The notes beneath the pieces are model-generated. The model was not told the DNA's origin, did not search any database, and saw only the letters and a program-made list of their open reading frames with translations. From Nocardioidaceae bacterium (GTDB lineage Bacteria; Actinomycetota; Actinomycetes; Propionibacteriales; Nocardioidaceae): a stretch of DNA of 7,226 nucleotides. Positions within the stretch are counted from its first letter, which is position 1. Each line of letters opens with the position of its first letter. The DNA lies in assembly GCA_013693815.1 (NCBI GenBank), contig CP059259.1, positions 46,519-53,744 on the forward strand, read 5' to 3'. Positions 1-5,642 of this stretch are shown one piece after another. Made by a program: the position numbers and the translations under genes.

Positions 1-291
1 CAGCGATTCGACGCCTCGGCGCTACCCGATGCGCACGAGTCGATCGCCGCAGTGGCCATCCACGATCCGGACGACCTCGAAGGAGCCGACCTGCATGAGC
101 TACTCGCCCAGCAACGCCTGGACGCCCACCTGCCACGCACCATGCTCGGCGCCACCATCGGGCTGGTAGTGGCCAGCGTGGGGCTTACTGTCGTCGCCAG
201 CCCCTTGTTCGGCTACACCGACCGAGCAGCCGCAGAGTTGACCGACCCCGATGGTTACGTTCGAACGGTGTTGGCAGGTGACCACCCATGA
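1..291 (+). CDS. mnhD: Na+/H+ antiporter subunit D, C-terminal fragment (MnhD/MrpD)
   Basis: The reading frame is open from the first base, so this is the last 96 residues of a gene that starts outside the window. MnhD is one of the large proton-translocating, NuoN-like membrane subunits of the multi-subunit Mrp monovalent cation/proton antiporter. The visible part is a hydrophilic loop, one membrane segment (MLGATIGLVVASVGLTVVAS) and a short tail with GYTDRAAAEL and DPDGYVRTVL, which resembles the C-terminus of actinobacterial MnhD proteins. The stop TGA overlaps the start of mnhE (ATGA at 288-291), so the two are coupled. The assignment rests mainly on this tail plus the unmistakable E-F-G genes that follow; a fragment this short could not be told from other NuoL/M/N-like antiporter subunits by itself. 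Confidence 0.8.
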   Translation, partial: QRFDASALPDAHESIAAVAIHDPDDLEGADLHELLAQQRLDAHLPRTMLGATIGLVVASVGLTVVASPLFGYTDRAAAELTDPDGYVRTVLAGDHP

Positions 292-884
292 GCCCCGAGC
301 TGATCACTCGCCGAGACGGGACCAAGCGCCCCCGTCGCAAAGGCGCCGTTCAGCCCTGGGCCGTCCTGTGGCTGACCGCCGTCTGGGTGGCGCTGTGGCA
401 TGACATCTCGGTCGCCAACATCGCCTCAGGCGCCTTGCTCTCGGTCGGAATCCAGCTGGCTTTTCCGCTACCACCGTTACACGTCGACGGCCGGGTGCGT
501 CCGATTGCCTGCGTGGTGGTGTATTTCACGATCCTGTGGCAAGTGCTCATCGCCAGCGTCGATGTCGCCTGGAAGGTGTTGCGGCCAGGTAGGCAACCAC
601 AGAGCTCGGTGATCGAAGTCGACCTGGCCTCCGACTCCGACTTCGTTCTCACTCTGGTCTCACTGGCCGTAAGCGTCTGCCCCGGCAGCATCGTGGTGGA
701 GGCCCGGCGATCCACCCACACACTGTTCCTGCACGTCCTCGACGTTCCCGACCTCACAGGGCTTCAGGCGGAGCGTGACCGGGTGCTGACCGTGGAACGA
801 CGCATCTGCTGGGCCCTGGGAATCACTCAGGGGATCAAGCCGGACCGAACTCCCGTCCCTCCCACCGGGAAGCCTCATGAGTGA
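288..884 (+). CDS. mnhE: Na+/H+ antiporter subunit E (MnhE/MrpE)
   Basis: This 198-residue protein is a small membrane subunit of the Mrp Na+/H+ antiporter, needed for assembly or activity of the complex. After a basic N-terminus (RRDGTKRPRRKG, residues 8-19) come hydrophobic stretches at about 24-40, 42-60 and 71-98. A further one lies near 117-135. The block around residues 118-150, with SLAVSVCPGSIVVEARR and then LFLHVLDV, matches the conserved second half of the MnhE family (the Ser-x-x-x-x-x-PGS/PGT-x-x-V region followed by an H-x-LD). The length is somewhat above the roughly 160 residues of classical MnhE because of the N- and C-terminal hydrophilic ends. ATG 288 is chosen because it overlaps the mnhD stop as ATGA and follows AGGTG at 276-280, seven bases away. 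The gene ends inside the start of mnhF. Confidence 0.93.
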   Translation: MSPELITRRDGTKRPRRKGAVQPWAVLWLTAVWVALWHDISVANIASGALLSVGIQLAFPLPPLHVDGRVRPIACVVVYFTILWQVLIASVDVAWKVLRPGRQPQSSVIEVDLASDSDFVLTLVSLAVSVCPGSIVVEARRSTHTLFLHVLDVPDLTGLQAERDRVLTVERRICWALGITQGIKPDRTPVPPTGKPHE

Positions 885-1158
885 CGTTGTGGTGATCGCC
901 TGCCTGATCCTGATCGGCATCAGCATGTTGCTGCTCGTGGCGCGGATGACCATCGGACCGACCGTGCTCGACCGAGCGGTCGGCTTCGACACCTTGGTCG
1001 CGATCACCTTGACCGGGCTGGCACTGGATGCGGCGATCCGCCGCACTACCGACACGGTGCCGATCATGTTGGTGTTGACGCTGCTGGGATTTATGGGGTC
1101 GGTGGCGATGGCTCGCTTCGTCAACCCCGGGCCGACCGATGACGAGGAGGACTCATGA
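877..1158 (+). CDS. mnhF: Na+/H+ antiporter subunit F (MnhF/MrpF)
   Basis: This 93-residue protein with three predicted membrane helices (about residues 4-23, 33-53 and 60-81) is the small F subunit of the Mrp antiporter. The family hallmark is the loop after helix 1, seen here as IGPTVLDRAVGFDTL (residues 26-40); the GPT-x-x-DR core is diagnostic of MnhF. The tail is acidic (TDDEEDS). ATG 877 overlaps the end of mnhE by 8 bases and is preceded by GGGA at 867-870, six bases away. The stop overlaps the mnhG start as ATGA. Size, topology and position between E and G all agree, so the call is secure. Confidence 0.95.
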   Translation: MSDVVVIACLILIGISMLLLVARMTIGPTVLDRAVGFDTLVAITLTGLALDAAIRRTTDTVPIMLVLTLLGFMGSVAMARFVNPGPTDDEEDS

Positions 1159-1514
1159 ACCAGGTTCTCGACATCCTCGCATCGATTTGCTTCCTCGCGG
1201 CCTGTGTCTTCGGGTTGATCGCCGCGATCGGCCTGGTGCGCTTCCCCGACCTGCTCACCCGGATGCACGCCGCCACCAAGCCTCAGGTCGTCGGCCTGGT
1301 CTTCGCGCTCCTAGGCCTGGCTTTCCGCCTTCGCGAACTCGAGATGCTGCCGCTGCTGTTCCTGGTGGGCGTCTTCCAGTTCGCGACCACCCCGATCGCC
1401 TCGCACATGCTCAGCCGCGCCGCTTTCCGCGGTGGCCAGGTTGACAGCAGCCAACTGCTCGTCGACGAGCTCAGCGAGGTCCTCGAGCACGATGAGCCCC
1501 GCGGCGCTCCCTGA
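1155..1514 (+). CDS. mnhG: Na+/H+ antiporter subunit G (MnhG/MrpG)
   Basis: This 119-residue membrane protein is the last subunit of the Mrp complex. Helix 1 (about 5-27) is followed by the family signature GLVRFPDLLTRMHAATKPQ (residues 26-44), in which RFPD and RMHAATK are the conserved residues of MnhG. Two more hydrophobic stretches lie at about 46-57 and 64-83. A hydrophilic, acidic C-terminal tail (from about residue 95, with VDELSEVLEHDEP) is typical of actinobacterial versions. The start has a strong Shine-Dalgarno sequence, GAGGAGG at 1144-1150, four bases before the ATG, and overlaps the mnhF stop by ATGA. No further Mrp gene follows: the next gene converges from the other strand, so the operon order D-E-F-G ends here as usual. 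Confidence 0.95.
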   Translation: MNQVLDILASICFLAACVFGLIAAIGLVRFPDLLTRMHAATKPQVVGLVFALLGLAFRLRELEMLPLLFLVGVFQFATTPIASHMLSRAAFRGGQVDSSQLLVDELSEVLEHDEPRGAP

Positions 1515-1531
1515 CGCAACCGATTGATGTG

Positions 1532-1562
1532 GGGTTTCCAGTCACCAGATGACTGCAAACCC
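1532..1562. terminator. Convergent (bidirectional) terminator hairpin between mnhG and the helicase gene
   Basis: GGGTTT (1532-1537) pairs with AAACCC (1557-1562). After one C-C mismatch, CAGTCA (1539-1544) pairs with TGACTG (1550-1555) around a five-base loop. The 12 paired bases lie in the 74-bp gap between two converging stop codons, where a shared terminator is expected. There is no long T-run on either strand, which is common in high-GC actinobacteria, so the function is inferred from structure and place. A second, looser pairing (CCACC 1561-1565 with GGTGG 1584-1588) overlaps it. Confidence 0.65.
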
Positions 1563-1588
1563 ACCATTGATCAAGGTCACGTTGGTGG

Positions 1589-3145
1589 TCAGCGCTTGGC
1601 GGCGCGCTTCTGCGCACCTGTCCAGCGGGCCTTCTTGCCGACCTTGTGGGTGGCCGAGCCGGGCTTACCGGTGGATCGGCGGGTGCTCTTCTTGGGTCGT
1701 CCGCCGGCCTCGACCAGCTCGGCGCTTGGCCGCTCCGACCGCGACGCGCGTTCTCTACGAGGCCGTTCCGCGCGTACCCGCTCATCACGGGGTCGATCTG
1801 TGCTGGAGCGGCCTGTCCTGGCAGCCCGATCAGACTGCGTCCGACCGGTACGGCTTTGTCCCGCATCGTTTCGGTCAGCACGATTGCGATCGGCGCCGTT
1901 GCGAACGAAGCCGCTGCTGCTTCGAGGCGCGCGGGAGCGGTCTGGAGCGGCATCGTTGGCGGCCTTGCCAGCCGGAACAGCGGGTGCCTGCCCCAAGGCT
2001 TCAACCGTCATCGGTTGAGGCGCAGTGCGAATGTCGTGATGCTTGGCCTGCACACCGGCAGACTTCTGCAACCGGCGTACTTCGTCCAAACGCTTGCGCA
2101 CGGTCAGCGTCACCACCGCACCGGACTCACCGGCCCGCGCGGTACGACCGGAGCGGTGCAGGTAGGCCTTGGGGTCGGTCGGGCTGTCGAAGTGGACGAC
2201 CAACCCGATTCCGTCGACATGGATGCCGCGAGCGGCCACGTCGGTGGCGACCACGGTCTGGGCATCGCCCTTCTTGAACTTGTGGAGGTTACGTTCCCGG
2301 ACCCGCTGGGTCAGGTTGCCGTGCAGGTCGACTGCAGTGATGTCGCGCTCGGCCAGCGCATCGCGCAACTGGGTTGCGCTCTCCCGGGTGCGTACGAACA
2401 CGATCGTGCGCGGGTTGGCATCCACCAGCTTCGCGACGGCATCGATCTTGTCGCCGTACCCGCCGACGACCATGACATGGTGCTCCATCGTAGTGACGGC
2501 GCCGGCGCTCGGGTCGAGCTCGTGCAGCTTCGGGTCGCGCAGGTGTTTGGTGACCAGCTTGTCGACATCACCGTCCAGGGTCGCCGAGAGCAGGAGCCGT
2601 TGAGCGTCGGCCGGAGTCTTGGACAACAGCTCGTCCACGACCAGGAAGAACCCGAGGTCGCACAGGTGGTCCGCCTCGTCCAACACGGTGATCTGGACGT
2701 CGTCGGTGCGCAGGTCACCACGCTCGATCAGATCGCCCAGTCGACCTGGGGTGGCGACCACGATGTCGACACCTTGGCGCAGCGCTTTGAGTTGACGGTC
2801 GTAAGGCGAACCACCGTAGACCGTCACCAATCGCAGTTTCTCGGCGCGGGCGATGGGCTCCAATGCACGCTGGACCTGACCGGCAAGCTCGCGGGTGGGG
2901 ACCATGATGATCGCGCGAGGGCGGTTGATCCGGGACTTGGCGCCGGCCAGTCGAACGATGACGGGAAGCCCGAACGCGAGTGTCTTGCCGGAGCCGGTCT
3001 GGGCCCGGCCGAGTACGTCGTACCCGGCCAGCGCGTCGGGCAGGACCGCAGCCTGGACAGGAGTGGGTTCGGTGATGTCCTCGATGAAGAGGGCGGCGAC
3101 AACCTTCGGTGGCAGGCCGAGGTCGGTAAAGGGCGTGCTGGTCAT
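1589..3145 (-). CDS. DEAD-box ATP-dependent RNA helicase (RhlE/DeaD-like)
   Basis: This is a cytoplasmic RNA helicase that uses ATP to unwind or remodel RNA duplexes, probably in ribosome assembly, mRNA decay or cold adaptation. With the start at 3145 it has 518 residues and all classical motifs in order: upstream Phe (6) and PTPVQ of the Q motif (27-31), AQTGSGKT motif I (48-55), PTRELA motif Ia (83-88), TPGR motif Ib (132-135), DEAD motif II (156-159), SAT motif III (187-189), IVFVRT motif IV (248-253), ATDVAARGI motif V (300-308) and HRSGRTARAG motif VI (330-339). From about residue 385 the protein is a low-complexity Arg/Asp/Ser-rich tail ending in a Lys/Arg-rich stretch (KKARWTGAQKRAAKR), likely an RNA-binding disordered arm. 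The frame stays open upstream to 3250, but MTSTPFTDLGLPPKVV fits the family N-terminus, so 3145 is preferred. Only a weak GAGAG lies about 15 bases before it. The closest subfamily cannot be fixed without a search. Confidence 0.94.
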   Translation of the reverse strand: MTSTPFTDLGLPPKVVAALFIEDITEPTPVQAAVLPDALAGYDVLGRAQTGSGKTLAFGLPVIVRLAGAKSRINRPRAIIMVPTRELAGQVQRALEPIARAEKLRLVTVYGGSPYDRQLKALRQGVDIVVATPGRLGDLIERGDLRTDDVQITVLDEADHLCDLGFFLVVDELLSKTPADAQRLLLSATLDGDVDKLVTKHLRDPKLHELDPSAGAVTTMEHHVMVVGGYGDKIDAVAKLVDANPRTIVFVRTRESATQLRDALAERDITAVDLHGNLTQRVRERNLHKFKKGDAQTVVATDVAARGIHVDGIGLVVHFDSPTDPKAYLHRSGRTARAGESGAVVTLTVRKRLDEVRRLQKSAGVQAKHHDIRTAPQPMTVEALGQAPAVPAGKAANDAAPDRSRAPRSSSGFVRNGADRNRADRNDAGQSRTGRTQSDRAARTGRSSTDRPRDERVRAERPRRERASRSERPSAELVEAGGRPKKSTRRSTGKPGSATHKVGKKARWTGAQKRAAKR

Positions 3146-3315
3146 TTGACTGTGTACGAACTCTCGTTTGTGCGAGCGCGCACCGGCCAGGAGTACGGCG
3201 TACCCCGGGTGAGCCATCGGTGCTCGTTGACACCGCGACTCTCGCGGCATCTCTCGGGCCCGATCACTGACCTTGCGCCAGGATCAAAGATCTGCGCGTC
3301 ACACCGGGCATAAGA

Positions 3316-3355
3316 AGGAGCCGCTGAATGTCTGGATGCCCATCTTGCGGCTCTT
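3316..3355 (+). promoter_or_regulatory. Hairpin covering the Shine-Dalgarno and start of the 44-codon ORF
   Basis: GAGCCGC (3318-3324) is a perfect inverted repeat of GCGGCTC (3347-3353). In RNA the stem extends to nine pairs with one G-U and one A-U at its base. The left arm contains the GGAG of the Shine-Dalgarno sequence, and the 22-base loop carries the ATG at 3328. Folding would therefore hide the ribosome site. The pairing is directly visible; a regulatory role is inference. Confidence 0.35.
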
Positions 3356-3462
3356 GGCTGACACCTATCCTACCGCCTCGGCGAGGCTGTCTTGACCACT
3401 TGCCGCATCAGGGCATCTGCATGTCGGCGGGAACTACTGTGAGTGCATGGATGCGGAGTTGA
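3328..3462 (+). CDS. Possible small Cys-containing ORF / upstream ORF, 44 codons
   Basis: ATG 3328 is preceded by AAGGAG (3315-3320) seven bases away, the best Shine-Dalgarno sequence in this intergenic region. The frame encodes 44 residues beginning MSGCPSCGSWLTPILPP and containing four cysteines (4, 7, 21, 31), the first two as a C-P-S-C-G knuckle. It stops at TGA 3460-3462, 16 bases inside the next gene, which has no good Shine-Dalgarno of its own. That suggests either a leader peptide translationally coupled to the downstream enzyme or a tiny zinc-knuckle-like protein. I do not recognise it. Its codon use cannot be judged at this length, and no convincing plus-strand promoter was found upstream, so it may be chance. 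Confidence 0.28.
   Translation: MSGCPSCGSWLTPILPPRRGCLDHLPHQGICMSAGTTVSAWMRS
3367..3395 (-). promoter_or_regulatory. Candidate helicase promoter on the minus strand
   Basis: Read on the minus strand, TAGGAT (plus-strand 3367-3372) is a good actinobacterial -10 box. Seventeen bases upstream is TCAAGA (3390-3395), a poor -35. The spacer contains a small palindrome, GCCTC-ggc-GAGGC (3375-3387), that could be an operator. Transcription would start near 3360 and give the helicase mRNA a 5' leader of about 215 nt. Such long leaders are known for cold-shock RNA helicase genes, but here it is only a prediction from one hexamer. Confidence 0.3.
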
Positions 3463-4274
3463 ACGGTTATCTGGATGCCTGGCGCAGCGCCACTGGCGAC
3501 GTGACAACGCTGCTACGTGAGCTGACCCCACAGGAGTGGGAACTACCCACCGATCTACCAGGTTGGAACGTCCGTTACGTGGCCGGCCATCTCGCCCATC
3601 TGGAATCGGATCTGGCGGGCTTCCCACAGGAGCAGGTCGAAGTGCCGGAAGCCGACCACGTCAAGGGACTGATGGACCAATTCACCGAGGCGGGTCCGAT
3701 CGCTCGGGCAAACTGGACGACCGCGGCCATCATCGAGGAGTTCGAGCGCGCTGTCACGACCCGCGACCAGGCGTTGCAGTCCGACCCGCCCGACCCCGAT
3801 GCCATTGCCGGTGGGTTCGCTGCCCTGGTCGGCTGGTCGTGGCGGACCCTGCTCTCCAACCGCGCCCTCGATGTATGGATGCACGACCAGGACATCCGGC
3901 GAGCGGTCAATCGTCCTGACGGTCTGCAAGGGCCAGGGGCAGCCCACACAGCCGCGGTATGCGCGCGCAGCTGGCCCTACGTCGTCGGCAAGCGAGCCGG
4001 GGCACCTTCCGGTACGACGGCCGTCCTGGAGGTCGTTGGCCCACAAGCCCGCACTCTGGCCGCTCATGTCGGTGAGGACGGCCGCGCCCGCCCAGTCGAC
4101 CCGGCAGCGGGTTCGGGATCGTCCGCGGTACCCGAGGTAGTGGTGCGGCTCGATTTCGAGGACTGGATCGCACTCAGCGGTGGCCGTCGCTCTCCCGATG
4201 CGACCGGCGCACGGATCGAAGGCGACCAAGCTCTCGGGGCGGCGATCCTGGCCGGGATGACCATCACTCCGTGA
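3447..4274 (+). CDS. Maleylpyruvate isomerase family mycothiol-dependent protein
   Basis: This 275-residue protein has the two-part build of the mycothiol-dependent maleylpyruvate isomerase (MDMPI) family. An N-terminal DinB-like four-helix metal-binding domain (about 1-155) is followed by a small SCP2-like C-terminal domain (about 180-275). The N-terminus includes LPGWNVRYVAGHLAHLE (residues 37-53), where His48 is the likely first metal ligand. RALDVWMHDQDIRR (139-152) supplies His146 and Asp142 at the spacing where family members have His and usually Glu. Such enzymes use mycothiol as a thiol cofactor in actinomycetes, but most paralogues have no known substrate, and this one lacks ring-cleavage neighbours. 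Stops in frame upstream leave ATG 3447 as the only sensible start. No good Shine-Dalgarno precedes it; TACTGT at 3435-3440 lies six bases before the ATG and could be a -10 box for a leaderless transcript. Coupling to the small ORF upstream is the alternative. Confidence 0.86.
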   Translation: MDAELNGYLDAWRSATGDVTTLLRELTPQEWELPTDLPGWNVRYVAGHLAHLESDLAGFPQEQVEVPEADHVKGLMDQFTEAGPIARANWTTAAIIEEFERAVTTRDQALQSDPPDPDAIAGGFAALVGWSWRTLLSNRALDVWMHDQDIRRAVNRPDGLQGPGAAHTAAVCARSWPYVVGKRAGAPSGTTAVLEVVGPQARTLAAHVGEDGRARPVDPAAGSGSSAVPEVVVRLDFEDWIALSGGRRSPDATGARIEGDQALGAAILAGMTITP

Positions 4275-4353
4275 TCAGAGCCGTTCGGCTACCGGATCAG
4301 TCACCGGATGGGGTCTCTGGGGCTCGCAACCACAAGTAGGGCAGGATCGCAGT

Positions 4354-4644
4354 ATGGAACTGCACTTGGCCGACAACCCCACCACGAGCAGGTACGAGGC
4401 GACGATCGGCGACGAGGTCGTCGGTTTCGCGGCCTATCACCGCTCTGGGGACACCGTCGTGCTGCCTCATGTCGAGGTGAGACCCGAGTACGGGGGCCGG
4501 GGAATCGCATCCGCGCTGGCCCGATTCGCACTTGACGACATCCGCACCGCGGGGCTGCAGGTGATGCCCGTGTGTCCCTTCGTGAAGCGCTACATCGAGA
4601 CCCACGCCGCCTATCAGGACCTGATCGCGGTCAGCGTTCCCTGA
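4354..4644 (+). CDS. Small GNAT-fold N-acetyltransferase-like protein (YidJ/Acetyltransf_CG type)
   Basis: This 96-residue single-domain protein belongs to the short GNAT-like group in which the domain is reduced to the acetyl-CoA-binding core. Visible features are the beta hairpin around EATIGDEVVGFAAYH (16-30), the strand LPHVEVRPEYGGRGIASAL (37-55) with the R/Q-x-x-G-x-G/A type pyrophosphate-binding loop (seen as YGGRGIA), and the terminal PVCPFVKRYIETHAAYQDL (72-90), the Cys-Pro-Phe plus Tyr-x-x-x-His motif typical of this family. Substrates are unknown for most members. ATG 4354 is preceded by AGGA (4343-4346) with seven-base spacing. It lies 79 bases after the mycothiol-family gene on the same strand, in a gap with only a weak AGCC/GGCT hairpin (4279-4290), so co-transcription is possible but not shown. 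Confidence 0.88.
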   Translation: MELHLADNPTTSRYEATIGDEVVGFAAYHRSGDTVVLPHVEVRPEYGGRGIASALARFALDDIRTAGLQVMPVCPFVKRYIETHAAYQDLIAVSVP

Positions 4645-4659
4645 CACGGCTACGACCAA

Positions 4660-4682
4660 CTCAGGGTCAGGCTCAGGGTCAG
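4660..4682 (+). repeat. Two-copy direct repeat, 12-bp period
   Basis: CTCAGGGTCAG occurs at 4660-4670 and again at 4672-4682, separated by one G, so the unit is 12 bp. It sits just after the acetyltransferase stop and upstream of the ABC exporter. About one helical turn between copies would suit a regulator bound on one DNA face, but slippage alone explains it equally well. Confidence 0.5.
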
Positions 4683-4710
4683 CCCCAGCGACATCCCTGA
4701 TGTGCCCAGG

Positions 4711-4737
4711 TGTGCTCCACCGCCATGGTGGAGCACA
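4711..4737. promoter_or_regulatory. Perfect 11-bp inverted repeat over the ABC ATPase start site
   Basis: TGTGCTCCACC (4711-4721) and GGTGGAGCACA (4727-4737) are exact reverse complements around a five-base centre (GCCAT). The right arm contains GGTGGAG, the probable Shine-Dalgarno, and the A of the preferred ATG at 4737. As DNA it is a dyad operator candidate of 27 bp; as RNA it is a strong hairpin that would block initiation. A smaller dyad, ACATC-CCT-GATGT, lies at 4691-4703. No regulator gene is in the window, so the ligand and protein are unknown. Confidence 0.55.
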
Positions 4738-5642
4738 TGATCAACGTCGACTCACTCACCAAGACATACGGCAGGTTCACTGCCCTCCAAGACGTGTCGT
4801 TCACCGCCCGGCCGGGTCGGGTCACCGGCTTTCTCGGGCCCAACGGCGCCGGCAAGTCCACCACCATGCGAGTCATGGTCGGTCTGACCCCGGCAACTTC
4901 TGGATCGGTGACCGTAGCCGGACGCCGCTTCGCCGACCTTCCCAACCCTGGGCTCGAAGTAGGTGTGTTACTCGACGCCTCCGCCCAGCATGCCGGGCGC
5001 ACCGGGCGTGAGGTCCTCACCATCGCGGTGGCGACCATGGGCCTGCCACGCAAGCGGGTCGAGGAGATGCTCAGCCTGGTCGGCCTGACGCCCACCGAGG
5101 CCGACCGCAGGGTCCGCGACTACTCGCTCGGTATGCGGCAACGGCTCGGGATCGCCACCGCATTGGCAGGCGATCCCGATCTGCTGATCCTCGACGAGCC
5201 GGCCAACGGGCTCGATCCGGCCGGTATCCGCTGGATGCGCGATCTGCTGCGCGGATTCGCCGACCGTGGCGGCACGGTGCTGTTGTCATCCCATCTGTTG
5301 GGAGAGATCGAGGTCATCGCCGACGACATCGTGGTGATCGGCAACGGCCGCATCGTGGCGCAAGGCACCAAGGCCGATCTACTCGCTGCGGCTGGCACCC
5401 TGGTGCGTTGTCGCGATCTCGCCGGCCTCCAGCATGCGCTGGCCGCTGCCGAGGTCGACTTCACTCCCACCCCGGACGCTCCGGACGCATTGCGTGTGGA
5501 CGCCGACCCCGAGGTCGTCGGAGAGCTGGCCTGCAACTATGGGCTCGCGCTTGCCGAGCTGCGGTCCGCCGACAGCGCCGGCCTGGAGGCGATGTTCCTC
5601 GAACTCACCGCAGACACCCAACGAGAAGGAGTAGCGGCATGA
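4737..5642 (+). CDS. ABC exporter ATP-binding protein (BcrA/DrrA-like)
   Basis: This 301-residue soluble ATPase energises the ABC-2-type permease encoded next. Numbered from ATG 4737, Walker A is GPNGAGKS (34-41), the signature is YSLGMRQRLGIA (129-140, an SLGMRQR form in place of LSGGQ), Walker B is LLILDEP (149-155), the D-loop region is NGLDP (157-161), and the switch His is in SSHLLGE (His186). In the Q-loop region the sequence is GVLLDASAQHAGRTGREVL (76-94), a pattern shared by many actinobacterial multidrug or peptide-immunity exporters of the BcrA group. The residues after about 215 form the short regulatory C-domain of such ATPases. Earlier in-frame starts exist at GTG 4710 and ATG 4725, adding nine or four residues. 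MINVDSLTKTYG is the usual N-terminus, so 4737 is chosen even though the Shine-Dalgarno GGTGGAG is only three bases away. The gene overlaps the permease by ATGA. The exported substrate is not evident. Confidence 0.93.
   Translation: MINVDSLTKTYGRFTALQDVSFTARPGRVTGFLGPNGAGKSTTMRVMVGLTPATSGSVTVAGRRFADLPNPGLEVGVLLDASAQHAGRTGREVLTIAVATMGLPRKRVEEMLSLVGLTPTEADRRVRDYSLGMRQRLGIATALAGDPDLLILDEPANGLDPAGIRWMRDLLRGFADRGGTVLLSSHLLGEIEVIADDIVVIGNGRIVAQGTKADLLAAAGTLVRCRDLAGLQHALAAAEVDFTPTPDAPDALRVDADPEVVGELACNYGLALAELRSADSAGLEAMFLELTADTQREGVAA

Noticed and set aside
660..1268. 202-codon minus-strand frame across mnhE-mnhG
   Set aside because: It runs through three overlapping, clearly real Mrp subunit genes on the plus strand.
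3146..3250. N-terminal extension of the helicase to an upstream ATG
   Set aside because: The extra 35 residues do not resemble the family N-terminus and no convincing Shine-Dalgarno precedes 3250 or 3217; not fully excluded.
1646..3313. 555-codon open frame on the plus strand opposite the helicase gene
   Set aside because: It is the mirror of a well-marked DEAD-box gene; the translation shows no domain, and long antisense frames are common in high-GC DNA.
4279..4290. AGCCG-TT-CGGCT as a terminator after the mycothiol-family gene
   Set aside because: The two-base loop forces it down to a 4-bp stem and there is no T-run; too weak to call.
4297..4659. 120-codon minus-strand frame opposite the acetyltransferase-like gene
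   Set aside because: The plus strand carries the conserved acetyl-CoA loop and the Cys-Pro-Phe motif; the antisense has none.
4710..4736. Earlier starts of the ABC ATPase (GTG 4710, ATG 4725)
   Set aside because: They add residues not typical of the family, and their spacing to any Shine-Dalgarno is poor; kept only as alternatives.
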